In this document: positions 1-10,444 of the stretch, piece by piece
Position numbering within the stretch: the first letter of the stretch is position 1
Layout of the letters: every line of letters starts with the position of its first letter
Source of the DNA: Rhizomys pruinosus
Lineage: Eukaryota; Chordata; Mammalia; Rodentia; Spalacidae
Reading direction: 5' to 3'
Assembly (NCBI GenBank): GCA_009823505.1
Contig: VZQC01002899.1
Span: 1 to 64,000 of the forward strand
Length of the DNA stretch: 64,000 nt
Made by a program: the position numbers and the translations under genes
Notes under the pieces: generated by a model
The model's database searches: none
Seen by the model: the letters and a program-made list of their open reading frames with translations, nothing else
Told to the model about the DNA's origin: nothing

Positions 1-319
1 TTGATTTTGTCAGGTATTTTGGTAAAGCAAAGAGACAGATAACTTGTACACTATTATATTCTCATTTTGGTATGTTGCTCATCATAAAATCTTTCTCACA
101 ATTTTTTTTCAATTTTCCACTCAGATATTGTACATGTCACTTACTTTTATTGTTTTGGCCTATCTCAAGCTCTGTACTTAAGGAAAATGTCTCTTGTTTC
201 CCATATGTATATTGTGTATATTGACTTTTCCTTTGTTTGAAAGAGAAATTAAAAATTCCAGAAAAAATCATGGATAAAACAGGGTGCATTTAAAAGATAA
301 TTGTGCTTTCCCTATTCCC
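1..319. other. AT-rich sequence, nothing recognised
   Basis: This stretch is AT-rich with short A and T runs. I see no SINE head, LTR ends, coding frame or tandem repeat in it. Confidence 0.4.
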
Positions 320-955
320 TAGGTTCTCCGTTCCTTCCATAATTCCTCCCCTGTAGGAAGCTTTCTTTTTATGCCGAATAGGGACCACTCGGCCCTGCTA
401 AGGTGGATGGGACACTGTGGGGAACTGGCCTTTCGGCTCAGAGACCAGCCGGCTACTTCCGTTAGTCGGGCCTGGTTGATACTCTCAACCCAGGCCCTTA
501 GCCTGGACCCATGAAACACATGTTCCACTCTTGGCTGTGACTTCTCACCTGCCCAGAGCCTGGGCAGGAATTTCAGGCTGATGGCTGATTTCCTCCCTTC
601 AGCCAATACCCATTCACAACACCAGCTACCCAGATTCGTGATCCGCAAAGGAATCTGTTTCCAAACCACTGGGCACCCGAAAGAAATGAAGGCCTGCCTT
701 AGCCTGTATGCACCCAATAATTAACAAAAATAATGGCCAGGTATTCCGTGATGATGTTACTATGAAATTCAAATTTATTCCTTGCCACAACTTGCTTTTA
801 TAAACCAAATGACCTCAGTTCCCAGGACCAATCATAAGTCCCCAAATTCCACACCACTGCACACTTTGCCCCACCCAGCATCACACACCTAGGCCATGCT
901 GCTTGCTCCTCCTTGGGTAAAATTGCAGCCTACAATGCAAGCTGCATTTCCTACA
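320..955 (-). mobile_element. LTR-like block of an endogenous retrovirus, minus strand
   Basis: Read on the minus strand the block starts TGTAGGAAATG at 955, has a TATA box (TATAAAA, 796-802) and an AATAAA signal at 774-779, then a GC-rich stretch to about 320. TATA followed closely by AATAAA is the usual layout of an LTR U3-R. Part of the post-signal sequence (CCATTATTTT and flanks) is shared with the LTR-like block at 40780-41690, so both probably belong to one family. An open frame of 132 codons at 319-717 on the minus strand has no motif I recognise and is probably chance in GC-rich DNA. The far end and any TSD are not resolved. Confidence 0.45.
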
Positions 956-1077
956 CCCCCCCTCCGCCCCCTTATTTCACTCTTTCATTATTCTCCCCAT
1001 TTTGCCCATTTCCCCCCATATTCAAAAGAAAAAAATATGTCCTTCCCATTGACAAACCTTTTTTAGAGCAAGCATGA

Positions 1078-1300
1078 GGTCTCCAGGGATGTCTGGGTAC
1101 TTAAGACATTAAGAGCACTGACTAATCTTGCAGAGGATTGACATTTATGTCTCATAACCCACATGGTATCTACAAACTCCAGTTACAAGGGACGTGATAC
1201 CCTATTCTTGTTTTTATAGGCACTGCATGCAAGTGATGCACTTATATACACACAGGCAAAACACATATATGATTAAATATAAAATTGTAAATTAATTACA
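1078..1300 (+). repeat. B3 (B2-family) SINE, diverged
   Basis: Degraded tRNA-like head (TTAAGAGCACTGACT, CTTGCAGAGGA), then ACCCACATGG and the B3 body ending GGCACTGCATGC and a CAGGCAAAACAC tail. Many substitutions and no clear TSD show an old copy. Confidence 0.75.
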
Positions 1301-1310
1301 TTTTATTTTA

Positions 1311-1770
1311 AAAGAATAGAGAATGCATATCATCCTGAGTGAACTCTTGATCTCATGCATAATAGGCAAGCACTGTAGCATGGATATCATCTCAGGGTTG
1401 ATTCTTGTGTAAACTATATACTAAAATAACATCCTGTTAAATCAATATATCATTAAATTTAAGAAGACATCTGATTTATAATTTAAGTGAGTAAATTTGT
1501 TGTCATATTTGAATTTTGTTAAGACTTTTTGAATAAACATACATTCATTCAGCAAATACTCATGGAATACCTGCTGGGATATAAGGAATTTGACAGGATG
1601 TCAAAGGAGGGTAAAAAAGGAGGAGGGGATGCTCTTGTGTCTACTGTATTAAAAGGAAATGTAAAGAGAATAAGCTGAGAAAAACTCAATTGTAGTATCT
1701 ATACTATCTGAGATAATAGCATTTTATTTAACAAAAAACAGATGGTTGATTCCATTTTATAATATATATA
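1311..1770. other. No feature recognised
   Basis: AT-rich sequence without a repeat head or tail, coding frame or tandem structure that I can identify. Confidence 0.4.
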
Positions 1771-2130
1771 TTTTTTTCTTTTTTTAACTAAAACCAATTT
1801 TTATTGAAGCTCTGAGAATATATATGCTTAACAAAGGTCTTGAATCCCAGCTAAAAATGTACCACAGAACCAAGAAGGCAGTCTGTGTTGTGAACTGTGT
1901 GCATTGTAGCAGATGGAGTAGGGAAATGAAAAATTCACACATAATAAAGTCCCTGTCTCTGGGTCTTTCTTGAGAAGTCCTGTTAATGTTAAATCTAAGT
2001 AACATACATAGATTAAAGTTTTCATTAAAATGATAAAATTAATTCTCTCTGCTGCTGTATCTCTCATTTGCTCAGGGTCCAAAGGGGTTTTGTGTATATT
2101 GACTTTATAATTAAACAAGTTCATTTAGAT
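1771..2130 (-). pseudogene. Probable processed retrocopy of an mRNA 3' end
   Basis: On the minus strand the sequence ends with AATAAA (1800-1805), about 14 bases, and then an A-rich tail (T-run 1771-1785 on the plus strand). A signal at the right distance from a genomic A-tail is the mark of an L1-mediated mRNA retrocopy. A 98-codon frame at 1828-2124 lies in the same orientation, but I do not recognise its product and it may be untranslated sequence. The 5' limit near 2130 is a guess and I found no convincing TSD. It could instead be the 3' end of an unfamiliar non-LTR element. Confidence 0.4.
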
Positions 2131-2847
2131 ATTTTTAAATGATGTAGTGAAATGGTTTCAATCTTGATTACTGACAAAGGTTTTATTGACAACTTCTACA
2201 CTTCCTCCCTGTGGTTTTCTAGTGTCCTATTTCCTTCTAGTGCTTGAAGACTTAGAGAAATAATGCCAAAACAATCAAGGAACCAAGACTTTAGGTAAAG
2301 TTAATATTTAAGATGGACCACTTTATTATAGATCCTTTATTTTTATGAGTTTTTAGAAAGAAATATTTTTTATATTTGACATAAACTCAAAGAATACACA
2401 TCCAGCCCATATAAATAAATTTACCTCACTTTTCAAGTGTGGAAGGTCACAAATAGATCTGATAGTCATTGAACTGGACAAATTATCAGAGGCATGCCCT
2501 TTGTTAAAACTTTAATAAGGGACAAATCAGTACCAGCACCAGAACTTTACAGTCAGCTCATGATCTTTCACATCCACTTTCTTTTCCTCGATAGTTCATG
2601 AGAATTTGCCAAGATGATTCATGGCCAAATAGGGCAGATCTTCTGAGGCCAATTTGCATTCTTGCCTTCCAGAATGAACACCTGGTTCTGGCTGACTCCA
2701 GCACCCTGTTCTTACTTTCCTGGCAATGTGGGTGGCTAATAACCTCAATGGCACTGCAGGGGCCTCAGGTGATGAATAAACAAATTTGAGTTCCCAAAAG
2801 TTTGGCTTTAAAACATGATTTTGTGTAGCTTTTTAAAAAATACCCTT
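2131..2847. other. No feature recognised
   Basis: Mixed-composition sequence. The part at about 2530-2800 is less AT-rich than its surroundings, and its 63-codon plus-strand frame has no recognisable motif. No SINE or LTR hallmarks. Confidence 0.35.
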
Positions 2848-3068
2848 TAAAGGCTAGAGAGATGTTTCAGTGGTTAAGCAAACTTGTTGCTCTTGCAGGG
2901 AATCGAGGCTTGGTTCCTAGAACCCACATGCCAACTAACAAACAGAAGATTAACTCCAATTACAGGGTATCTGATAACCTGTTTTGGCCTCTGTGGGCAT
3001 TGTATGACATGGGTGCACTTGCATACATGCAGTCAAAATAATAAAAAATCAAATAAATTCAAAATATG
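2848..3068 (+). repeat. B3 (B2-family) SINE, diverged
   Basis: Head GGCTAGAGAGATG, TTGCTCTTGCAGGGAA, ACCCACATGCC, then TTTTGGCCTCTGTGGGCATTG, and an A-rich tail AATAAAAAATCAAATAAA. It keeps the full tRNA-like to tail order but is diverged. Confidence 0.8.
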
Positions 3069-3238
3069 TTAAAATACACTTTATTATTTCTAATTGTTTT
3101 TAAGTATACAGATACTTGACCTGGTGGTACAGAAATTTCCCACTGGCCGTGTCCTGTACAGAATCCCTTAATCTCTGATTATTCTGGTGTACTTGTTCAA
3201 ATTAGTGAACTGAAATCCATGTTACTATTAATTCATTT

Positions 3239-3255
3239 CAAAATATTTAAATTTC
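3239..3255. repeat. Left target-site duplication of full-length L1
   Basis: CAAAATATTTAAATTTC, identical over 17 bases to 10005-10021 directly after the second A-tail. This fixes both ends of the L1 insertion. Confidence 0.95.
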
Positions 3256-3256
3256 G

Positions 3257-4065
3257 GAGATCTCTTGAGCCCAGCGGCAGGAAGAGGGGAGGACAGGTAG
3301 GAGCTGGGTGCCTTGGCGAGCTGATTGCTGATCGTTTGGTCCTGCTGTCTTTGGTTTGATTGGCCTTTGTGGCTGTGAGGTTGGAGTTATCCCCCCAGCT
3401 GGGATTAAAGGTGTGGTCTTTGGCTTGATTAGATCTAGTGGCTGTGGGGGCGGAGTTATCCTCCCAGCCGGTATTAAAGGCACGCTTGTGTGACTCTTGA
3501 GATTTGAGATCTCTTTTGAGGCCCAGCGGCAGATAGAGGGGAAGACAGGTAGGACTTGGGTGCCTTGGCGAGCTGATGGCTGATCGTTGGTCCTGCTGTC
3601 TTTGGCGTTTTGATTGGCCTTGTGTGGCTGTGAGGTTGAGTGTATCATCCCCAAGCCCTCGACCCACTGGGTTGAAAGGTGTGGTCTTTGGCTTGATTAG
3701 ATCTAGTGAGCTGTGGGGGCGGAGAGTTACCTCCAGCCGGTAAATTAAAGGCACGCTTGTGTGACTCTTGAGATTTAGAGATCTTTGAGCCCAGCGGCAG
3801 GAAAGGGGAGAGACAGGTAGGGACTGTGGTGCCTTGGCGAGCGTGATTCCTGATCGGTTGGCCGCTGTCTTTGGTTTAGATTGGCCCTTTGTGGCTGTTG
3901 AGAGTGGGAGTTACTCCCCCACCTGGGATTAAAGGTGTGGTCTTTCTGGCTTGACTTAGATCTAGTGGCTGTTGGGGGGCCGCGGAGTTATCCTCCCAGC
4001 CGGAATTAAGGCACGCTTGTGTGACTCGTGAGATTTGGAGATCTCTTGAGCCCAGCGGCAGAGCG
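3257..4065 (+). promoter_or_regulatory. L1 5' UTR promoter monomers, about 3 tandem copies
   Basis: Units begin with GAGATCT..GAGCCCAGCGGCAG at 3257, 3506, 3778 and 4038 (last one partial), giving periods of 249, 272 and 260 bp. Each runs through GGTGCCTTGGCGAGC, TTAAAGGTGTGGTCTTTGGC and AAAGGCACGCTTGTGTGACTC. In rodent L1s, tandem GC-rich monomers are the Pol II promoter units. Length differences come mostly from scattered single-base insertions. The monomer text is unlike the mouse A, Tf, Gf or F types as far as I can tell. Confidence 0.85.
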
Positions 4066-4230
4066 AGTGGGACTCCTGGGGCGATGCTGTTTGGCTGCTG
4101 TTTGTTGATTGCTTGTGGCTGGAAGGGGAGCCCCCAGCGACAGTGCTGCTTAGACAGGCCGCGGAGTACCTCCCCCTATTAGCCCTTGTCGACTCTGTTG
4201 AATCCTGACCCACGGCCGCCGCACGGCTGG

Positions 4231-4251
4231 CCCCCCCCCCCCCCCCCCCCC
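4231..4251 (+). repeat. Poly(C) run in L1 5' UTR
   Basis: An uninterrupted run of 21 C directly before CGCCAAACTGG, between the monomers and ORF1. The opposite strand is a G-run that can form quadruplex structure. Its length may be misjudged by the assembly. Confidence 0.85.
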
Positions 4252-4384
4252 GCCAAACTGGATAACGAAGAAGGATCTGAAAGAGGCAAGCAAAGAAAAG
4301 CCTTCACACAGTGAAGAGGCAGTTCAGGACTACACATTGAATACAGGCAAGGAAAGCTAATGCCAGGACACGAAGAAGAGAACA

Positions 4385-5524
4385 ATGGAAAGAGTGCAAG
4401 ATAAGCCCACCCAAAGCTTTCACTAACCCTATGGATGACTCCTGCAGTGGGATCCCCCCAGGGATGCCCCAGGACACAAGATCAGAACACAATTGGGAAA
4501 TACTTAAAGACTCAAAAACATAAAGAACAAATTAAACAACTAAGAAAAGAAAATGAGACCGTAGAGAGAGAGAATGACAAACTCCGAGAACGGAAGTATG
4601 AAAACACTGAAAAGATCCCATGCTGAAAAAGAAAAAGAGAACCAACCAGCGAACAAAGAGCTACAAAAAGAGATCAAGAAGCCTCCAAAAAGAAATAGAA
4701 AACACTAAAGAATCAGAAGAGGAAATGAAAAAAGGCAAATCAAACACTCATCCATTCAAGAGGACAGGAATGAAAAAAAGCCTCAAAGCAGAAATGGAGG
4801 AAGCAGACAAAGAATAGTCATGACCTGGAAGTACAAGCAAAAAACTAGAAAACCGTCAAGAGAAACGATATATGAAAATTTAAAAATAACAAAATGGAAC
4901 AACCAAGGAGCTGTGGGACACTATGAAAAGATCAAACCCAACTCCGCATCAATAGGAATAGGAACCGAGCAAGACATCCACCACAAAAAAATGGTTTTGA
5001 CAATAAAACAAATAAAAGAAAAAAAAAAAAAACTTCCCAACTAAAAAAAGACCAGAATCATACCATACAAGAAGCACTATAAACTCCAAACAGACAAGAT
5101 CAAAAGAAACTCCATCCTCGCCAACGCCACATCATAGTCAAAATGCTGGACACACCAAACAAAGAAAATTCTTAAAGCGACAAGAGAAAAACAACAAGTG
5201 ACTATAAGGGGAAACCCTATCAGAATAACAACGGGACTCGTCTCACAAAGCAAACGATGAAGGCAAGAAGAACCTGAGCAAAGCATTCCCAGTGTTGGGG
5301 ACAATAGATGCCAACCCACAGGTTACTATACCCAGCAAAAATATAAAAAAAAAAGTGGAAGTGAGAGAGGAAATCCTCCATGACATAAACAAGTTGAAAG
5401 AATACATGTCCGGAAAACCACCGCTTCAGAGAATACTTGAAGCATTCCAAAGAACAAGAAGAAAGGAGCAACCACACCAGGCACTAGAAGGAGAAATCAA
5501 TAAAAGCATAACTGCAGAGATATA
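4385..5524 (+). pseudogene. L1 ORF1 (RNA-binding chaperone), frameshifted
   Basis: ORF1p is the trimeric RNA-binding protein of the L1 ribonucleoprotein. The pieces appear in order. An N-terminal segment starts near ATG 4385 and aligns with ATGGGAAAAGC at 27997. A Lys/Glu-rich coiled-coil part follows (4435-4820, heptad-like EQIKQLRKENETVERENDKL). Then comes the RRM region, where the counterpart of the 28615 copy is badly frameshifted. Last is the C-terminal domain at 5292-5525 (KLKEYMSGKPPLQRILEAF). At least three frame changes separate them. The product cannot be made as written. Whether this is decay or sequence error is open. Confidence 0.8.
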
Positions 5525-5579
5525 AACCTAAATCAAAACCGCAGATGGATAATAAGGCCAAAAGGAAGCAACACAAACC

Positions 5580-8500
5580 TATCAGTCATAACCTTAATAT
5601 TAAATGGACTAGATTCCCCAAAATACCAAAAGACATAACTGGGAGAATGGATTAAGAAATGAATTCCATGTTGTTGCGATGCAAGAAATTGCATCTTACC
5701 TTCAAGGACAGGCACATCTTATTCAGCACCATTTAAGTTGAAGGAATGGAAAAAATATTCCAACAAATGGTACCAAAAAGAAAGCAGGTGGTTCCATTTT
5801 AATATCGGATAAAATAGCTTCAAAGTAAAGAAATCAGAAGAGACAAAGAAGCCATTACATTTTCTCAAACGCGAACGAATCCCCAAGAAGATTTCACAAT
5901 TATGAATATATAGTGCCCAAACTTCTCGTGCACCAAACTTTATAAAGACAATCTCAAGGACCACAAGTCACAGACTAACCCCAGACACGTCCAGTAGTGG
6001 GAGATTTCAATACCCACGATCCTTTGGATGGTCAACTAACAAAAAAACAGAGAGACATCTGACTGAACGATAATGGATAACCAAATGGACCTCATAACTC
6101 TACCCGAAATTCATCAAATACAAAAAGCTTTTACTACCAGAGTCACTTCTACTGCAACACCCACACACTTCTCCAAAATCGACCACATCCTGGGACACAA
6201 GAAAAAATCTCAATACAAAAAGATTGAAAATCATTTTCAGCATTCTTCCAGACCACAGTGCAATGAAAGCTCAACATCACACCAGGGACAAGCCCTCCGC
6301 CTTAACAAGAACACATGGAGACTAAACAACACACTCTTGAGATAATGATGGGTCAAGGAAGAGATAAAGAAAGAAATGAAAACATGTCCTGGAACTGAAT
6401 GACAATGACAATACAACACAACAAAACTTATGGGATAACCTAAAAGCAGTCTAAGAGGGAATTTATAGCCCTGGGGCCTACATTAAGAAAAACAGAAGAG
6501 CACAGTGAATGATCTAACACTACACTAAAAGCACTTGAGAGACAAAAAATGACCCTAAACGCAACATACAGGAAGAAATGACAAAATCAGAGCAGAAATC
6601 AATGAAATAGAAACAAGGAAAACAATAGCAAAAATCATGAGCCAAAAGTTGGTTCTTTGAAAGAATAAACAAATAGACAAACCTCAGCCCAGTTAACAAA
6701 AAAGAAAGAAGGAACAACTCAAATCAATACAATCTTTATGAAAAGGGAAATACACAACGGACAAGGAAAAGAACAAGAAAATTATATGGGAAATATGACA
6801 AGAACCTATATTCTACCAAGTTTTGAAACTCTAAGAAGAAATGTATGATATCTGAAATATCCTGGGAATCACCAAGCTTGGCCAAGAGGAGACAAGCAGC
6901 TTAAACAGACCCTCAATAATATATGAAGAATTTAAGATGTAATAAGAAGCCTCCAAACTAAAAAAAGCCCAGGCCAAGAAGGTTTCAATCACAGCATGCA
7001 TTCTATAAAAACATTTCAAAAAGACCTACAACCAGTATTTCTGAAACTGTTTAGAAAGTATACAATCAGAGGAACTCTCCCAAATTCCTTCTAATGAAGC
7101 AACATCACGCTATGACCAAAACCAGCAAAAGATACAACCAAAAGGAGAATTATAGACCCATCCTCCCTCAGGGACAGAGATGCCAAAAGTCTAAACAGAA
7201 TACTGGCAAAATCAGCATACAGACCCACATCAAAAGAAAAGATCATCATCATGGACCAAGTTGGATTCAAGACCAGAGATGCAGGATGGTTCAACATAAC
7301 GAAATCAATAAACATCATCAAACACATAAACGGAATTCAGACAAAAACCACACCACAATCGCAATTGATGCTGAAAATCTTATGACAAAATCCAGCAGCC
7401 CCTTCAGGCTTAAAGTCCTAGAAGGAATTTGGATTTGGGAGGGACATTCCTCAATGTAATTAAAGCCATATACAGAAACCCACAGCCAATAAGCATCCTA
7501 AATGGGGAAATGACGGAAAAATTCCCGTTGAAAGGTAGGAACTCGGCAAGGCTGCCCCGCCACCACTCCTCTTCAAGTTAGTGCTTGAAACACTTGCCAG
7601 AGCAATAAGGCAAGAAAGGATATTAAAGGAGTAACTAATTGGAAAGGAGGAAGTCAAACTAACCCCTATTGCTGCTGATATGATTGTTTACTTAAGAAAG
7701 GGCAAAAAACTCCACCAAAAACGCGCTAGAAATGATTAACAGCTTCGCAAAGTGGCAGGATACAAAATTAACCTTAGAAAATCAATGGCCTTTCTTTACA
7801 CAACCCAGAACATCAACTGGAGAAAGAATTCAAAAAAGATCTTCAACTCAAAATAGCCAGCTCAAAACAATAAGATACTAGGAACAAACCTAACCAAAGG
7901 ACACGCAAAGACCTCTAACAAACAAATTTTTAAAAAAAAAAAACCCTTAAAGAAAGAAATTGAAAAGAGACCTCAGAAATGGAAAAACCTCCCTGCTCAT
8001 GGATTGGGAAATTTAACATTTTAAAAATGTCCATTTTACACAAATTGATTTACAGATTCAGTGCAATTCTGATCAAAATCCCAAGAGTTTCTTCACATGT
8101 TTGGAAACAAAAGTTCTTAATATTCATTGAGAAACAAAAGACAACCGAATAGGCCCAATCAATCCGATGAAAAGAAAGCTAACGGAGGATCTCTATACCA
8201 ATTTTAACTATACTACACGGGCTATAGTCATAAAACAAGCCTGGGACTGGCACAAAACACAGACATGTTGACCAATGGACAAAACCGAAGATCCAAATGA
8301 GCACATAAAATTTCATTCAGCTTCACACCATCGCATTTGACAAGGGGGCCAGGAAACCACAATGGAGAAAAGACAGCATCTTCAGCAAGTGGGGTTGGCA
8401 AAACGGGATCAACACTTGTAAGAAGAATGAAATGAAAACCCCCTACCCCCCCTCTCGCCCGGTACAAAATCCACATTACTCCAATTGATTAAAGACCCTC

Positions 8501-8798
8501 AATGTAAAACCCAACTCTGAAGGTGCTAGAAGAAAAGTTGGCAGCAGACTCAAAGACATAGGCGTAGGAAAAGACTTTCTAAATCAGAACAGCAGCTGTG
8601 CAAACAAGAATTAAGGTTGACATTGACAAATGGGACCTCATCAACTCAAAGGCTCGGTAACATCAAGAAGAGCAATCAAGGAAGTGAAGAGAAATCCCCA
8701 GAGTGGGAGGAAACCAACCTTCAACGGCGTCATCTGACAAAGCTTGATTTCCAGAATATATAAACTACTCAAAGAAACAAAGAAAAAAAGAAACAAAC

Positions 8799-8829
<31 letters not shown>

Positions 8830-9411
8830 GAACAGAGACTTCACAGCGAGGAATTAGGATGTCTGAGAAAACACCTCAAGAACTTGCTCAACATCACTAA
8901 TCATTAAGGAAATCAAATCAAAAAAACCACTTTAAGATATCAGCTTACTAACTACGCCAGTAAGACTGGCTAGGATCAAGAAAAGCAAATGATACCAAGT
9001 GCTGGAGATGTTGTGGGGAAGGGGAACCTCATCCACGCTGGTGGGAATGTAAACTCGTACGCCACTATTGAAAGCAGTGTGGAAGAACCCTTGGAAGAAC
9101 TTGGAATGAACTTGCCACCCGACCCAGCCATACCACTCCTGGGCATGTCCCTCAAGACGTACGCCAACACAGAGATACATGCACGGCCAAGTTTATTTCC
9201 AGCGCTCTTCACAATAGCAAGAGCTGGAAACCAACCCTAAATGCCCCTCAACTGACAATGGATAGAGAAAATGTGGGACAACTACACAAGATTGAGTTCT
9301 ATGCAGCAGTTAAAGAAAGACGACATCACTAGAGCTTTTGCAGGAAAATGGCTGGAGCTAGAGAACATCATGCAGGCTGAGTGAAGTAACAGTCCCCAGA
9401 AAAACAAACGA
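5580..9411 (+). pseudogene. L1 ORF2 (endonuclease-reverse transcriptase), frameshifted
   Basis: ORF2p nicks target DNA and reverse-transcribes L1 and SINE RNA. Order and homology with the copies at 30465 and 25172 are clear. The endonuclease region lies near 5580-6350 (equivalent of the QETHL block damaged at about 5680; ITLPEIHQIQKAF at 6097). The reverse transcriptase region follows (6720-7900; MIVYLRK at about 7680), and the Cys-rich C-terminal part lies at 8940-9240 (DPAIPLLGMSLKT). The frame changes every 50-150 codons because of small indels, so no piece longer than 121 codons is open. The expected length for an intact ORF2p is about 1,280 residues. Confidence 0.85.
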
Positions 9412-9765
9412 CTAATGGTATCCCTCAATCGTGGATGCTATTTGCCAATTTACCTAGTTGTTAAGTATTTCTTGTGTAGGCCCCCCTGACCTTCGTACAA
9501 AGCAGTTGGACATAATGCATTTTTGAAACAACAACAACAACAAGAAAAGACTTACTGTGCAGTCAAAGAACGACTTAAAACAGGAACTTCTGCTTCAAAC
9601 AGTCAGATGTCCCCATGGAAGAATATTTGATAATAGATAAGAGATGGAATCAGGTTTTGGGGCAGAATGCACGACTCTGACGGGGTGGGGGTAATGAGCG
9701 GTAACACGGGTCTAGATTTGTTAAAAATAAATAAATAAATACAAAAAAAAAAAAAAAAAAAAAAA

Positions 9766-9971
9766 GAAGTTCTTCTTCCTTCATTAATTACAAACTCACG
9801 CTTCCCAAGTAAGATGGAGGGGTGAATAGGTTGGAGAGCCCATATATATGTACATATGAGAGGTTCAAACACCATTGGATCCCGAGTTCAAAAAAGCCAT
9901 GCAGGAGTATGGCAACAGAGGTTAAATCAATACCTTCAATGAGGGACACCATACTGTGCCTTGTAATAATC

Positions 9972-9973
<2 letters not shown>
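9766..9973 (+). other. 3'-transduced non-L1 segment
   Basis: The 208 bp lie between the A-run that follows the L1 AATAAA-rich 3' end (9743-9765) and a second A-run (9974-10004) that abuts the TSD. No other L1 3' end in the window carries this segment. The layout is that of transcription reading through the L1 signal into 3' flanking DNA at the source locus, followed by retrotransposition of the longer RNA. No canonical AATAAA precedes the second tail; the closest is TAATAAT at 9964-9970. Confidence 0.85.
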
Positions 9974-10004
<31 letters not shown>

Positions 10005-10005
<1 letters not shown>

Positions 10006-10021
10006 AAAATATTTAAATTTC
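10005..10021. repeat. Right target-site duplication of full-length L1
   Basis: CAAAATATTTAAATTTC, a 17/17 match to 3239-3255. Confidence 0.95.
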
Positions 10022-10262
10022 ATTTCTATCTAATGCTATTTTATTGCTTTTTCTAGGATCTTATCTAGCATTCGGTGTACTCACATGTGGATTCTTAGGC
10101 AGGTAGCTGTGGTAGTTTTCTAGACTTTTTTGATGACAGCTTTGAGGAGAGGGAAACCATAAAATCAAAGTAGCATCTTCATCAAATCATGTCAAGAGTA
10201 CATGGTATCAAGATGACTTCTCACAAGCGATCACCAGGCTGACCTCCAGTTACATTTCTCCC

Positions 10263-10433
10263 ACTTTTTTTTTTTTTTTTTTTTTTTTTTGGTCTTTTCG
10301 AGACAGGGTCTCCCTGTAGCCCCAGCTGTCCTGGAACTCACTCTGTAGACCAGGCTGGCCTTGAACTCACAAAGATCCGCCTGCCTCTGCCTCCAAAGTG
10401 CTAGGATTAAAGACGTGTGCCACCACGCCCGGC
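10263..10433 (-). repeat. B1 SINE with TSD
   Basis: A T-run (A-tail on the minus strand) is followed by GAGACAGGGTCTCCCTGTAG, GGAACTCACTCTGTAGACC, GCCTGCCTCTGCCTCC and CACCACGCCCGGC, the whole 7SL-derived B1 read backwards. ACATTTCTC flanks it at 10252-10260 and 10434-10442. Low divergence and a long A-tail indicate a fairly young copy. Confidence 0.93.
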
Positions 10434-10444
10434 ACATTTCTCTA

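Larger units (their letters stand above)
3256..10004 (+). mobile_element. Full-length L1 with monomeric 5' UTR and 3' transduction
   Basis: The element is 6,749 bp between perfect 17-bp TSDs. Its order is tandem 5' UTR monomers (3257 to about 4060), a non-repeated 5' UTR with a C-run at 4231-4251, ORF1-like (4385-5524), ORF2-like (about 5580-9411), a 3' UTR with a G-rich tract near 9680, a first A-run (9743-9765), 208 bp of unrelated sequence (9766-9973) and a second A-run (9974-10004). Full length, identical TSDs and long pure A-tails point to a recent insertion. Both reading frames are cut many times by 1-3-base indels, including extra bases inside otherwise well-conserved stretches. I infer that many are sequencing errors, but real decay cannot be excluded from this sequence alone. 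Confidence 0.93.

Noticed and set aside
319..717. 132-codon minus-strand frame as a gene
   Set aside because: No recognised motif, GC-rich local composition favours chance open frames, and it overlaps LTR-like signals.
2598..2789. 63-codon plus-strand frame as a retrocopy
   Set aside because: No A-tail, TSD or recognisable protein could be found on either strand.
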